Shown: positions 16,205 through 24,940 of the stretch, piece by piece
How positions within the stretch are numbered: the stretch's first letter is position 1
How the letters are laid out: every line of letters begins with the position of its first letter
NCBI GenBank assembly: GCA_947474455.1
Contig: CANJIL010000029.1
Coordinates: 1-36,502, forward strand
Length of the DNA stretch: 36,502 bases
From: Hyphomonadaceae bacterium
GTDB lineage: Bacteria; Pseudomonadota; Alphaproteobacteria; Caulobacterales; Hyphomonadaceae
Reading direction: 5' to 3'
The notes under the pieces: model-generated
Told to the model about the DNA's origin: nothing
The model's input: only the letters and a program-made list of their open reading frames with translations
Database searches by the model: none
Translations under genes and position numbers: made by a program

Positions 16205-16378
16205 TTATTCAGGAGTGTAAACGGCTTGTTGAGCGAGCATTTCCGCCGGCGCATCGCTTGCCATCTGCTGCTCCGAAGCGGCAGGCGCGACGTCGTCGCG
16301 CGACATGTCCTGCATGGCGTACCATGCGCCCGCCATCGCCATCACGGCGGCGGTGAAGAGGATCGAAGCCTGGTGCAT
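16205..16378 (-). CDS. Small secreted or membrane-anchored protein, unknown
   Basis: A 57-aa reading frame that is too short for many gene callers. It begins MHQASILFTAAVMAMAGAWYAMQD, a hydrophobic signal-like segment. A polar, Met/Ala/Gln-rich tail (RDDVAPAASEQQMASDAP then EMLAQQAVYTPE) follows. Codons are GC-rich in third position and the stop is TAA at 16205-16207. No SD motif stands out, so it is supported mainly by the signal-like start and codon usage. No family recognised. It lies in a 393-base gap between the two-helix membrane gene and the YcxB-like gene; no other gene is seen there. Confidence 0.45.
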   Translation of the reverse strand: MHQASILFTAAVMAMAGAWYAMQDMSRDDVAPAASEQQMASDAPAEMLAQQAVYTPE

Positions 16379-16466
16379 GTGGGCCTCCGCGTGTTCCCCG
16401 CTTCAGCAGGGATTACCTTGGACCAACCATGCCAACCCTTGGTGAACATCCGGTTCAGCCAATGCG

Positions 16467-17018
16467 TCAAGTTTTACCGATCTTGCTGCGCGCCCGCGCC
16501 TCTGGCGTGAGTTTCTGAAGCATCCAGGCAAGAAAGTCGCGTTGCTCTTCCTCCGATTCGAACAGACGGCGGGGCAAGAAATGCGCGTTTGGCCCCAGCA
16601 TTATCAGCACCATGCCGCCTCGCCCGATGATGCGGTCAACGCCCGCCCATTTCTGGACGGCCTCGAAATGCTCGGTGCGGATGCGGATGCCCGTATCGTC
16701 GAATTCGTATGCGACCCGCCTGCCCTCCAAGCTGGCCGCTCCCGACAGGCGGGCAAGCTGCTTGCGGTTGAACCAGGGAGCTGCGAGGCGGATATAGGCG
16801 AGCATCACCATGCCGGATGCGACGATGACTGGCGCCGTCATGTCGCCAAGCCAGAGCGTGACATAGGCGTGTCCGGCAAACACGAGATAGACCAGCACAG
16901 GAGCGACCACGGGCCAGGGCGCGCCCCATTTCTGTCCGCCGTAAAGCGCACGCCTCAGCACCCGCCGGCTCAGCGCGGCTTCCGTGCCCCGATAGTCGAA
17001 CTGAAATCGTTTCTCCAC
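16467..17018 (-). CDS. YcxB-like membrane protein
   Basis: A 183-aa protein with two adjacent transmembrane helices (VVAPVLVYLVFAGHAYVTLWL; APVIVASGMVMLAYIRLAAPW). A cytoplasmic beta-rich domain follows: YEFDDTGIRIRTEHFEAVQKWAGVDRIIGRGGMVLIMLGPNAHFLPRRLFESEEEQRDFLAWM. The order '2 TM, then F..dgi......W..v..i......+.l.......++P++.f.s......F' matches the YcxB-like family found in many bacteria; its function is unknown. It has a stop at 16467-16469. It lies downstream of infB on the same strand with a hairpin between, so probably is a separate transcript. Confidence 0.75.
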   Translation of the reverse strand: MEKRFQFDYRGTEAALSRRVLRRALYGGQKWGAPWPVVAPVLVYLVFAGHAYVTLWLGDMTAPVIVASGMVMLAYIRLAAPWFNRKQLARLSGAASLEGRRVAYEFDDTGIRIRTEHFEAVQKWAGVDRIIGRGGMVLIMLGPNAHFLPRRLFESEEEQRDFLAWMLQKLTPEARARSKIGKT

Positions 17019-17052
17019 GCGCCGACTTTGCGCAATGTCGCCAGATGCTCAA

Positions 17053-17082
17053 GAGGCGCCATTCCGGTTGGAATGACGCCTC
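17053..17082 (-). terminator. Intrinsic-type terminator after infB
   Basis: The stretch GAGGCG-C-CATTCC / GGTT / GGAATG-A-CGCCTC forms a 12-bp stem with a C/A mismatch in the middle and a 4-nt loop, about 25 bases past the infB stop. Reading the minus strand it is followed by TTGAGCATCT, a weak T-run. It most likely ends the rimP-nusA-infB transcript and precedes the YcxB-like gene. Confidence 0.65.
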
Positions 17083-17107
17083 TCAGGATTTGAACCCGAA
17101 AGAGGGC

Positions 17108-19894
17108 CTATTCCAGCTTCCGCTCGATCAACTCGACCTGGAAGCACTCGATCTGGTCGCCTTCGCGGATGTCCTGGTAGTTGGCGAAGGCCATGCCGCA
17201 TTCCATGCCCTGCTTCACTTCCGCAACTTCGTCCTTGAAGCGCTTCAGGATGGACAGCGTGCCCTCGTGAATGACGACGTTGTCGCGCAGCAGACGCACG
17301 CCTGAACCACGGCGCACGATGCCCTCGCTCACGCGGCAACCGGCAACCTTGCCGACCTTCGAAATGTTGAAGATCTGAAGGATTTCCGCATAACCCAGGA
17401 AGGTCTCGCGACGCTCCGGCGCCAGCATGCCCGACAGCGTGTTCTTCACGTCGTCGATCAGGTTGTAGATGATCGAGTAGTACCGGATCTCCACGCCTTC
17501 ACGTTCGGCCAGGTCCCGCGCCTGCTTGTTGGCGCGGACATTGAACGCGATGATCGGCGCGTTGGCCGAGATCGCCAGCTGCACGTCGCTTTCCGAGATG
17601 CCGCCCACCGCGCCAAGCACAACCCGGGCGCGCACTTCGTCCGTCGACAGCTTCTCAAGCGATTGCGTGATCGCTTCGACCGAGCCTTGGACGTCGCCCT
17701 TGACCAGGAACGTCGCTTCCTTGAGCCCGCCGCCGGCAGCGCCGCCGCCCTCCTTGAGACGCGACAGCATCTGTTCGAGCGAGGTGCCAGGACGCGGAGC
17801 GCCGACTTTGTTGCGTTTGGTGCGCAGGCGGTAGTCGGTGATCTCGCGGGCGCGCGCTTCGCTATCGACCACCACGACCTGATCGCCCGGATCGGGCGCA
17901 CCATCAAGACCGAGGACCTCGACCGGCGTTGCGGGACGCGCGTCTTCCACCTGCTGGCCGCGCTCGTTGTTGAGCGCCTTCACCCGGCCCCACTGGCCGC
18001 CGGCGACAACGATGTCGCCGCGCTTCAGCGTGCCGCGCTTCACCAGCACCGTCGCCACCGGACCCCTGCCCTTGTCGAGCTTGGATTCGATGACCACGCC
18101 GTCGGCGTCGCGATCCGGGTTGGCCTTGAGTTCGAGAATCTCGGCGAGCGCCGAGATCGTCTGCGTGAGTTCGTCGAGACCCGTCTTCTTGAGCGCCGAC
18201 ACCCTGACAGCGGGCGTCTGGCCACCCATGGATTCGACCTGCACGTCGTACTGCAGGAGCTGGGTCAGAACCTTGTCAGGATCGGCGTCGTGCTTGTCGA
18301 TCTTGTTGACCGCCACGATGATCGGCGCGTTGGCCGCCTTAGCGTGGTGGATCGCCTCGATCGTCTGCGGCATCACCCCATCGTCCGCCGCCACCACGAG
18401 GATGACGATGTCGGTGGCGTTGGCGCCGCGGGCGCGCATGGACGAGAAGGCAGCGTGGCCGGGCGTGTCCAGGAAGGTGATCTTCTCGCCCGTTTTCAGC
18501 TGCACCTGATAGGCGCCGATGTGCTGGGTGATGCCGCCGGCCTCGCCCGAGACGACGTCGGTCTGACGCAGCGCATCGAGCAGCGACGTCTTGCCGTGGT
18601 CGACGTGACCCATGACCGTGACCACAGGCGGCCGCGGCTCCAGGTGATCGTCGTGATCGTCGTGGCCTTCAAGGCCGATCTCGACGTCGGATTCCGCCAC
18701 GCGTTTCACGGTGTGGCCGAACTCCTCGACGATCAGCTGGGCGGTATCGGCATCCAGCACGTCGGTCGAGCGAACGAGTTCGCCCTGCTGCATCATGAAC
18801 TTCACGACGTCGGCCTGACGCTCGCTCATCCGGTTGGCGAGGTCTGCGACCGTGATGTTCTCGGGCAGGATGACTTCGCGCGAGACCTTCTCGCTGCCGC
18901 CGCCGGCCATTTTCAGGCGACGCTCGCGTTCCCGCTCGCGGGCGCGCTTCACGGCTGCGTAGGAACGCTGTTTCTCATCATCGTCGCCGAGTGCGGCCGA
19001 AACAGTCAGCCTGCCCTGCCGGCGCTTGGGTTCGTCCTTGCGAGCCGGACGGACCTCGCCGCCTGGCGCATCATCATTACCGGCAGACTTGACGCGTTTG
19101 ACGCGTCCGCCGAGTTCACTCAGCGGCGTCAGTTCATCCGGATCGAGCGGCGCCAGGGGACGCGGACCACCGGGACCACGGCCGCCGGGGCCGCTCGGCC
19201 CACGGCCTGCGCCGCCGGGACCGCCCGGACGCGGCGGACCACGATCGCCACTGAAACCACCTGGGCGCGGACCGCGGTCTGCGCCCGGACCGCCGGGGCC
19301 GCGACCCGGACCGCCCGGAGCACGCGGACGATCGCCATCGGGGCGCACGCGAACGGCGCCGCCGGGGCCGCGCGGAGGCCCGCCGCGATCACCGGAAAAA
19401 CCACCTGGACGCGGAGGCGCGCCGCCACGGCCACGACCGCGCTCGCCATCGTCTTCTTCCTCGACAGGAGGCGCGACTTCGCCCCGTGCTGTCGCTTCCT
19501 GCCGGCGTTTTTCTTCCTCAGCGATCCTGCGCGCTTCGTCGGCGCGGCGCTTGTTCGCCTCGTCGACGGCTTCCTGCTCGATCTTGCGGCGCTCTTCATC
19601 GGCGCGGCGTTGGGCGATCGCCGCCTGACGCGCCTTCAGCTCGGCTTCCGAGAGTCCGGACTTCTGCAGCGCTTCCTGAGCAGCTGTTAGCTTGGGAGCT
19701 TCGACCTTCTCAGGCTCGGGCTTGATGACCTTCGGCTTGTCGCCGGGCGTCACCACCACGCGTTTTTTCTTCGTCTCGACGACGACCTGCTTCGAGCGGC
19801 CATGCGAGAAGCTTTGCTTCACGGTGCCTGTATCCGACCGCTTGAGAGTCAGCGGGCGGCGTCCAGTATTGTCCGTGTCCTTGGTATCGCTCAT
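17108..19894 (-). CDS. infB: Translation initiation factor IF-2
   Basis: A 928-aa GTPase that recruits fMet-tRNA to the 30S subunit. The N-terminal ~300 residues are low-complexity: a Lys/Glu-rich helical block, then a Gly/Pro/Arg-rich tract ([29 protein letters not shown]). A conserved IF2 N-domain ([22 protein letters not shown]) follows. The GTPase core has G1 GHVDHGKT near residue 430, G3 DTPGHAAF and G4 NKID. The C-terminus ([27 protein letters not shown]) fits the tRNA-binding end. It is the last gene of the rimP-nusA-ylxR/L7Ae operon. Start: ATG 19894. The G/P/R tract is typical of some Caulobacterales-like IF2 proteins and causes local extreme GC. Confidence 0.97.
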   Translation of the reverse strand: MSDTKDTDNTGRRPLTLKRSDTGTVKQSFSHGRSKQVVVETKKKRVVVTPGDKPKVIKPEPEKVEAPKLTAAQEALQKSGLSEAELKARQAAIAQRRADEERRKIEQEAVDEANKRRADEARRIAEEEKRRQEATARGEVAPPVEEEDDGERGRGRGGAPPRPGGFSGDRGGPPRGPGGAVRVRPDGDRPRAPGGPGRGPGGPGADRGPRPGGFSGDRGPPRPGGPGGAGRGPSGPGGRGPGGPRPLAPLDPDELTPLSELGGRVKRVKSAGNDDAPGGEVRPARKDEPKRRQGRLTVSAALGDDDEKQRSYAAVKRARERERERRLKMAGGGSEKVSREVILPENITVADLANRMSERQADVVKFMMQQGELVRSTDVLDADTAQLIVEEFGHTVKRVAESDVEIGLEGHDDHDDHLEPRPPVVTVMGHVDHGKTSLLDALRQTDVVSGEAGGITQHIGAYQVQLKTGEKITFLDTPGHAAFSSMRARGANATDIVILVVAADDGVMPQTIEAIHHAKAANAPIIVAVNKIDKHDADPDKVLTQLLQYDVQVESMGGQTPAVRVSALKKTGLDELTQTISALAEILELKANPDRDADGVVIESKLDKGRGPVATVLVKRGTLKRGDIVVAGGQWGRVKALNNERGQQVEDARPATPVEVLGLDGAPDPGDQVVVVDSEARAREITDYRLRTKRNKVGAPRPGTSLEQMLSRLKEGGGAAGGGLKEATFLVKGDVQGSVEAITQSLEKLSTDEVRARVVLGAVGGISESDVQLAISANAPIIAFNVRANKQARDLAEREGVEIRYYSIIYNLIDDVKNTLSGMLAPERRETFLGYAEILQIFNISKVGKVAGCRVSEGIVRRGSGVRLLRDNVVIHEGTLSILKRFKDEVAEVKQGMECGMAFANYQDIREGDQIECFQVELIERKLE

Positions 19895-19923
19895 TAAGTC
19901 TCTTCGTTGTCAGGTCGCCAAAT

Positions 19924-20727
19924 TCAAACCGGCGTGTCCGGAGGATCGCCCCCGGAAACACGGGCCTGGGTATCTTCAGTCTGTCGCCCCGTAGCGCTTT
20001 TCGGTTGCCAACCGGGCAACCAGACGCGCCGGAACCCGGAAAGCCTTGCCAGCTCCCCACCCCAAGCGTGCGCTATACGGCTATATTTGACGCAAGCGTG
20101 TATCACACGCTCACGCCCTAAGGCCATGCCCAATTCATCGGCCGAAAAACAGCCTGCGACGGGCGGAAGCTCCTGGTTTCCAACCGGTATACCGGTCTCG
20201 TCGACCTCCGGGGTATAGAGCCCCCGAACCAACGCTAGGACTTTTCCCCGCTGATCCTCGGAACCGTCGGACGCCTCGATCAGGAAGGCCGGGGGGGCCT
20301 TGCGGACCTGCTCGCGCACCTGCTCGAAGCCCAATATGAGATCGCCGGCCCGCTTTACGAGGCCGAGCTGGTCAAGAATCCGCTTCGCAAGCAGCTGGTC
20401 GACCTGATCCGCCAGGTCCGGCGCGACTTTGACCTGCGCCTTGAACGCCCGATTGAAGGCGCCTTTCTTGACCGCCAGCCCGATCGCCTCCCGGGCTGAG
20501 GTAACCCACGCCCCCCGGCCCGGCAGCCTGGCGGCCAGATCCGGCGTCACCTGACCTTCGGGCGACAGAACGAAACGAACCATCTCGCCCTGTTCGCGCC
20601 GCTCCATCGTGACGATGCAGCGGCGCTCGGGCTCACGCGCACCTGCCTTGCCGGCGCGGGGCGGACCCGCGTCGGTTTCGGCAACTGGAATGCCGCTCAG
20701 CTCGCCATCACTGGTCGCTTGAGGCAT
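19924..20727 (-). CDS. YlxR/DUF448 protein fused to L7Ae-like RNA-binding domain
   Basis: A 267-aa protein. Residues about 33-110 carry the YlxR hallmark (EPERRCIVTMERREQGEMVRFVLSPEGQVTPDLAARLPGRGAWVTSAREAI... FNRAFK), where the family GRGA(Y/W)V motif is present. Residues about 115-225 resemble an L7Ae/L30e fold (LAKRILDQLGLVKRAGDLILGFEQVREQV...LIEASDGSEDQRGKVLALV), ended by an unusual basic tail rich in Gly, Pro and Asp. Both domains bind RNA; the fusion between nusA and infB is typical of alphaproteobacteria. It overlaps the nusA stop by 20 bases, so translation is coupled. Precise role is unknown, probably linked to ribosome or transcript maturation. Start: ATG 20727. Confidence 0.88.
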   Translation of the reverse strand: MPQATSDGELSGIPVAETDAGPPRAGKAGAREPERRCIVTMERREQGEMVRFVLSPEGQVTPDLAARLPGRGAWVTSAREAIGLAVKKGAFNRAFKAQVKVAPDLADQVDQLLAKRILDQLGLVKRAGDLILGFEQVREQVRKAPPAFLIEASDGSEDQRGKVLALVRGLYTPEVDETGIPVGNQELPPVAGCFSADELGMALGRERVIHACVKYSRIAHAWGGELARLSGFRRVWLPGWQPKSATGRQTEDTQARVSGGDPPDTPV

Positions 20728-22423
20728 TCGCCCCCTTCAGGTTGAACAGTTCATCGCCACGGCTGCGGGCCGTTCCGCCTTGCGCCTCGCCGCCAGCCGC
20801 ATCGAGCGCGGCTTCTTCCGCATCGAGCACGGCGGCTCGCGCCGCCAGCGCGTCTTCCAGCGCCTGCGGTTCGACCCAGCCGGCCGCAACACGCGCCTTG
20901 AGGATGAACAGCTCCGCGTCGTCGCGGCTCATCTCGCCCTTGCCGAGCAAGCCCGGCATCATCTTTGGCTTGCCGTCCGGGCCCGGCTCTTTCCAGCCGA
21001 CGAGATCGTCCGGCACCAGGCCAGCGAGATCGTCGATCGACTTGACGCCATTCTCGCCGAATTTCACGGCCATCTGCGGCGTGACGCCTTCCATGTCGGC
21101 AACTTCATCGGCGACGCCCAGCTCTTTCCGCTTTGTCACCAGTTCAGCCGTCAACTTCTCGAGGTATTCACGCGCGCGCTGTTGCAACTCGCTCGCCACT
21201 TCCTCATCGAAGCCTTCGATCGTGGCGAGGCCGTCGATCTCGACATAGGCAATCTCCTCCACCGTCTCGAAACCTTCCGAGGCCAGCAGCTGGGCCAGCG
21301 TCTCGTCGGCGTCCAGCGCCTTCTGGAACAGATCGGTGCGCTCCTTGAACTCGCGCTGACGGCGCTCGCTATCGGCAGCTTCCGTCATCAGATCGATCTG
21401 CCAGCCGGTGAGCTGAGAGGCGAGGCGCACGTTCTGGCCGCGGCGGCCGATGGCCAGCGGAAACTGGCTTTCTTCCACCACGACTTCCACCCGGCCTTCT
21501 TCCTCGTCGATCACGACCTTGGAGACTTCGGCCGGCTGCAGCGCGTTGACGATGAACGTCGCGTCGTCGCCAGACCACGGGATGATGTCGATCTTCTCGC
21601 CGCCGAGTTCCGACACCACCGCCTGCACGCGCGCGCCGCGCATGCCGACGCACGCGCCGACCGGATCGATCGAGTTGTCGTGGCTGAACACGCCGATCTT
21701 GGCGCGCGAGCCCGGGTCGCGGGCGCAAGCCTTGATCTCGATCACGCCCTCATAAACCTCAGGCACTTCCTGCGCGAACAGCGCGATCATGAAGCTCGGA
21801 TGGGCGCGCGACAGGAAGATCTGCGGGCCTTTCGCCTCCGCCGACACCTTGTAGAGATACGTGCGCACGCGATCGCCCGTGTTGAAGTTCTCGCGCGGGA
21901 TGCCGTCATTGCGGCGGATGACGCCTTCGGCCTTGCCAAGGTCGACGATCACATGGCCGTACTCGACGCGCTTCACCGTGCCGTTGATGATCTCGCCGAC
22001 CCGGTCCTTGAAGTCATTGTACTGGCGGGCCCGCTCGGCCTCGCGCACCTTGCCGGTGATGACCTGCTTTGCCGTCTGCGCCGCGACACGACCGAATTCG
22101 AAGGGCGGCAGCTCTTCGCGGAACTCGTTGCCGATCTCGGCATCGGCGTCCATTTTCTTGCCTTCGGCCAGCGTCAGCTGCGTGACCGGGTTCTCGACCG
22201 TCTCGACGACAGTTTGCACGCGCCACAGACGCGTTTCGCCGCTATCCGGATTGATTTCCGCGCGGATGTCATGCTCCAGGCCATAGCGCGAACGCGCCGC
22301 CTTCTGGATCGCTTCTTCCATCGCCTCCAGCACGATGCGCTTGTCGATGGATTTTTCTGTCGCGACCGCGTTGGCGATCTGCAGGATTTCCAGCCTGTTT
22401 GCTGAAACTGCTCCGGTAGCCAT
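20708..22423 (-). CDS. nusA: Transcription termination/antitermination factor NusA
   Basis: A 571-aa NusA. The N-terminal polymerase-binding domain (LEILQIANAVATEKSIDKRIVLEAMEEAIQKAARSRYG) leads into an S1 segment (VGEIINGTVKRVEYGHVIVDLGKAEGVIRR). Two KH domains follow (DPVGACVGMRGARVQAVVSELGGEKIDIIPW; FPLAIGRRGQNVRLASQLTGW). The C-terminus has acidic helix-hairpin repeats (LASEGFETVEEIAYV..., MEGVTPQMAVKFGENGVKSIDDLAGL). It controls RNA polymerase pausing and rRNA antitermination. It starts 5 bases after rimP and shares its transcript. Start: ATG 22423. Confidence 0.97.
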   Translation of the reverse strand: MATGAVSANRLEILQIANAVATEKSIDKRIVLEAMEEAIQKAARSRYGLEHDIRAEINPDSGETRLWRVQTVVETVENPVTQLTLAEGKKMDADAEIGNEFREELPPFEFGRVAAQTAKQVITGKVREAERARQYNDFKDRVGEIINGTVKRVEYGHVIVDLGKAEGVIRRNDGIPRENFNTGDRVRTYLYKVSAEAKGPQIFLSRAHPSFMIALFAQEVPEVYEGVIEIKACARDPGSRAKIGVFSHDNSIDPVGACVGMRGARVQAVVSELGGEKIDIIPWSGDDATFIVNALQPAEVSKVVIDEEEGRVEVVVEESQFPLAIGRRGQNVRLASQLTGWQIDLMTEAADSERRQREFKERTDLFQKALDADETLAQLLASEGFETVEEIAYVEIDGLATIEGFDEEVASELQQRAREYLEKLTAELVTKRKELGVADEVADMEGVTPQMAVKFGENGVKSIDDLAGLVPDDLVGWKEPGPDGKPKMMPGLLGKGEMSRDDAELFILKARVAAGWVEPQALEDALAARAAVLDAEEAALDAAGGEAQGGTARSRGDELFNLKGANASSDQ

Positions 22424-22428
22424 TTTTC

Positions 22429-23091
22429 CTACGTCCTCTCGTCTGCGTCGTTTTCTGCGTCGAGGTCTTCACCCTCGTCATCGACCTCGACATCGTCGAA
22501 GTCCTCTTCGGCGTCAGCGGACACGACGTCCGCCTCCGCCTCTAAATCTTCCGCGTCCTCGTCTTCATCGACCGCAACTTCCGCCGCAGCCAGACCCTTG
22601 GCCCGCGCTTCCTGGATGAGTTTTTCCGTCAGCACGAGCGTCGCCTTGCTCATGTCGTCGACCGCGATTACGGCGCTTCCGCCATCCTTCAGAGCCAGCG
22701 CAACAACGCCATCGGTCTCGCCGTTGATCACGCCGTGGAAACGCTTGCGTCCCTCCGCGTTCGGCGACGACAGCTCGATCTTCACCTCATGTCCCGGCCA
22801 CTTCGCGAAATCGCCCCGGCGCGTCAGCGGACGGTCGATGCCGGGCGAGGAAACTTCAAGATTGTACTCACCGGCGATCGGATCTTCCGCCTCTATTACC
22901 GGCGATATTGCTCGGCTCAACCGGGCGCAACGCTCCACCGTCATCGTCCCGTCCGGCCGCTCCGCCATGATCTGCAGGGTCGGCGTCTGCGATCCGGTCA
23001 CCCGCACGCGCACGATATCGAGGCCGAGGCTCGCGGCCACGGGCTCGATCATGTCGAGAATGCGGATTTCCAGTTCGTTCTGCGCCCGCAT
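22429..23091 (-). CDS. rimP: Ribosome maturation factor RimP with long acidic tail
   Basis: A 220-aa protein. Residues 1-150 match RimP: ELEIRILDMIEPVAASLGLDIVRVRV, TVERCARLSRAISPVIEAEDPI, YNLEVSSPGIDRPLTRRGDFAKWPGHEVKIEL. RimP assists 30S assembly. The last ~50 residues are almost entirely Asp/Glu/Ala/Val (AVDEDEDAEDLEAEADVV ... DVEVDDEGEDLDAENDADE), an acidic extension absent from the usual 150-170-aa proteins. It heads the rimP-nusA-ylxR/L7Ae-infB operon. A promoter and hairpin are visible upstream. Start: ATG 23091. Confidence 0.95.
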   Translation of the reverse strand: MRAQNELEIRILDMIEPVAASLGLDIVRVRVTGSQTPTLQIMAERPDGTMTVERCARLSRAISPVIEAEDPIAGEYNLEVSSPGIDRPLTRRGDFAKWPGHEVKIELSSPNAEGRKRFHGVINGETDGVVALALKDGGSAVIAVDDMSKATLVLTEKLIQEARAKGLAAAEVAVDEDEDAEDLEAEADVVSADAEEDFDDVEVDDEGEDLDAENDADERT

Positions 23092-23140
23092 GCGGGGTGC
23101 GTTTCCTTGGGCTTGGGCCCAAAAACAGGGCCGTAAATGC

Positions 23141-23174
23141 GAAGCGGCGGCCCAGTTCCCGGGGCCGCCGCTTC
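23141..23174 (-). promoter_or_regulatory. Strong leader hairpin before rimP
   Basis: GAAGCGGCGGCCC and its reverse complement form a perfect 13-bp stem closed by an 8-base loop. In the transcript (minus strand) it lies about 50 bases before the rimP ATG and about 18 bases downstream of the predicted start point of transcription. No U-tract follows at once; a T5 run appears about 16 bases later (CCCTGTTTTTGG). It may stabilise or control the nus operon leader; attenuation is only a possibility. Confidence 0.6.
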
Positions 23175-23198
23175 GATGTGAGAACTAGTTCGAGCGGG

Positions 23199-23227
23199 CA
23201 TATAGGCGCGAAAGCAGGCCCTGTCGA
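23199..23227 (-). promoter_or_regulatory. Sigma-70-type promoter for rimP operon
   Basis: On the minus strand a -35-like TCGACA and -10-like TATATG are separated by exactly 17 bases. They lie about 108-136 bases before the rimP start codon. Match to consensus is good though the -35 has one difference (TCGACA versus TTGACA). The transcript would begin near 23192 and contain the leader hairpin. Confidence 0.55.
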
Positions 23228-23293
23228 GGGATATCTGCTCTGCCCCCACCCACCGCCCGTGATGACCATACGCAGACCGGGCGCGTGACGAAA

Positions 23294-24232
23294 TCAGCCC
23301 GGCTGGTGCGCCAGCGCCGCGCGCAACACGTCCGGGTTGTAAAGAGACCCTGCCTGCCGCCTTTCAACCAGAGCCGCGGCCTGCACAAGCTGCCTGTCCG
23401 TCTCTGCAAAGATGCGTTCCTTCTCAGTCTTGCTATCGGTTTGCGTGATCCAGACTTCAATCGACCGGCTGGCGCTGACCAATGCTTCGCGCAGATCGAC
23501 CTGATCGCGCGATACGAACCTCTCATGCACCGCGCCTAGCCGCGCTGCTTCCCGCTCCCCATTGTCTTCGAGCAGGCTGGCGAGCCTCATGGCCTCGCGA
23601 GCTTCAGCAACATCGCCGCCCGCGCGCACCGCTGTCCGCGCCGAGGGATCGGCGCACTTCGACACATCCTGTGCATTCATGAAGCTGATCAGGGCATCAA
23701 ACACAAGCTTGGGCGGCTCCTGCCCATCGAACTCCTCGACGACTAGTCCATTAACCTTTATGCGAAATTCCGGACTCAACCGGTCGCGTATCTGCTTTCC
23801 GTCTTTCTTTGCGAGGTCGGGAATGGGCGCAGGATTGAACACACTATCACCCGGCACCTTCGACAGGAGGTTGGAGGTGACATCAGCCCTGCCCGGCGCA
23901 TCGGACAGACCTTCGAGGAAAAAGTCCGTATTGTCCCGGCCAGTTGGATGACACGATCAACAGGACAATCCCATACGTCCAGCCGCCCCGCCCAGCAGAG
24001 CCGGGCTTTCGAACGCCAGCCGCCCGATCTCATAGCGTTCGTGATTGCCAATCTTCGCGCACGCAGCGTCCGACGCCGCGCTTTCTTGCGCGTCAGCGCA
24101 ACCAACCGGCCGCGTGGTCAGCGCCTTCACCCTGTACGCGCCAGGCGCCAGCCACCGCAGCGCGCGAAGATCCCATGCCTTCGGCGCGTCATCCGCTTCC
24201 GGCGTGCTCACGCACGCGCTGATCACTTGCAC
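23294..24232 (-). pseudogene. c-type cytochrome-like gene with in-frame TGA inside CXXCH
   Basis: The frame runs 24232 to 23294 with a single TGA at 23959-23957. Upstream of TGA it ends ALLGGAAGRMGLSC; downstream it continues SCHPTGRDNTDFFLEGLSDAP. The codons TGT-TGA-TCG-TGT-CAT therefore spell C-stop-S-C-H, exactly where a CXXCH haem motif is expected, and the flanking GLSC..CHP.GR.N..F..GLSDAPG..D and EFDGQEPPKLVFDAL are typical cytochrome-c/peroxidase-like segments. Both sides keep coding character over 91 and 221 codons. The annotated start is GTG 24232; there is no hydrophobic signal, although ISAC fits a lipobox, so the N-terminus looks lost as well. The TetR gene ends only 24 bases upstream in the same frame. 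TGA is used as a normal stop elsewhere in the window (for example nepR). Likely decayed gene or a sequence error; readthrough/selenocysteine is unproven. Confidence 0.72.
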
Positions 24233-24256
24233 CGGTGTAAAGTGACGCCAACGGCA

Positions 24257-24883
24257 TTACGCCGGGGTCAGGGCCTTCAGAACACTCTCCACCAGCCGCC
24301 GCGAATAGACCTCTGGCACCGGTCCCCGCATGGCGATCAGCCTGTGCCAGACCGGCCCGAACAGAAGCTCGGTCGCAAGATCGATGTCCCAGTCACGCCG
24401 CACCACGCCCTTCAACGCCTGCTCCGCCAGGATGTGGCGCAAAGGGATCTTCACGCTCTCGGAAAACCAGCCGCGGAAGATTTCGCCCGCGTCGCTGTCG
24501 TCCGCCGCCGCGAGAAGCGCGCCGCGCCATGCATGGGCGCCATCGCCCGTGCGCACCGCCACCAGCATCGGTTCGATAAGGGCTGCGACCCTGTCACGAA
24601 TGTCGGCGTTGGTTGGAACAGATGCCGGTTTTTCCGCCAGGGTCGCCAATGCAGCGTCCACCGCGAGGCACGCTGCCGATTTCCACCAGCGATAGATCGT
24701 CTGCTTGGAGGCCTTGGCGTTCTTCGCAACCCGATCGACCGAGAACCCGCGCCAGCCATGCTCGGACAATTCAGTATAGGCCGCTACCAGCACGGCGTTG
24801 GTCGACGCCTCGCTGCGGCGCGGCCCAACGCGCCGCTTTTGGGCCTCTTCGGCGTCAGCAGGCGGAACATCGTCTTCAGCCAT
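24257..24883 (-). CDS. TetR/AcrR-family transcriptional regulator
   Basis: A 208-aa protein with an N-terminal HTH: AYTELSEHGWRGFSVDRVAKNAKASKQTIYRWWKSAACL (residues about 35-75). The TetR signature 'G...A..+vakrAGvsK.tlY+hw.sK..L' is clear in SVDRVAKNAKASKQTIYRWW. The C-terminal ligand domain (PTNADIRDRVAALIEPMLVAVRTGDGAH...) is unspecific. It lies divergently to the carbonic anhydrase and just upstream of the broken cytochrome-like gene. An inverted repeat in the intergenic region is a possible operator. Start: ATG 24883. Confidence 0.88.
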   Translation of the reverse strand: MAEDDVPPADAEEAQKRRVGPRRSEASTNAVLVAAYTELSEHGWRGFSVDRVAKNAKASKQTIYRWWKSAACLAVDAALATLAEKPASVPTNADIRDRVAALIEPMLVAVRTGDGAHAWRGALLAAADDSDAGEIFRGWFSESVKIPLRHILAEQALKGVVRRDWDIDLATELLFGPVWHRLIAMRGPVPEVYSRRLVESVLKALTPA

Positions 24884-24940
24884 GACAGCCTCGTCTCGGC
24901 GGCTCTCGCCGCGATTACCGGCACGGTCTTGTCGAGATCT

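Noticed and set aside
17663-19690. 675-codon plus-strand open frame
   Set aside because: Antisense to infB; composition is typical of a shadow frame and no domain is recognisable.
20780-22405. 541-codon plus-strand open frame
   Set aside because: Antisense to nusA, rich in His/Arg/Leu, no recognised domain.
23920-23957. Possible SECIS element after the TGA
   Set aside because: Only a short discontinuous pairing (GTC...GAC with CC...GG) can be drawn by eye; not convincing enough to call.
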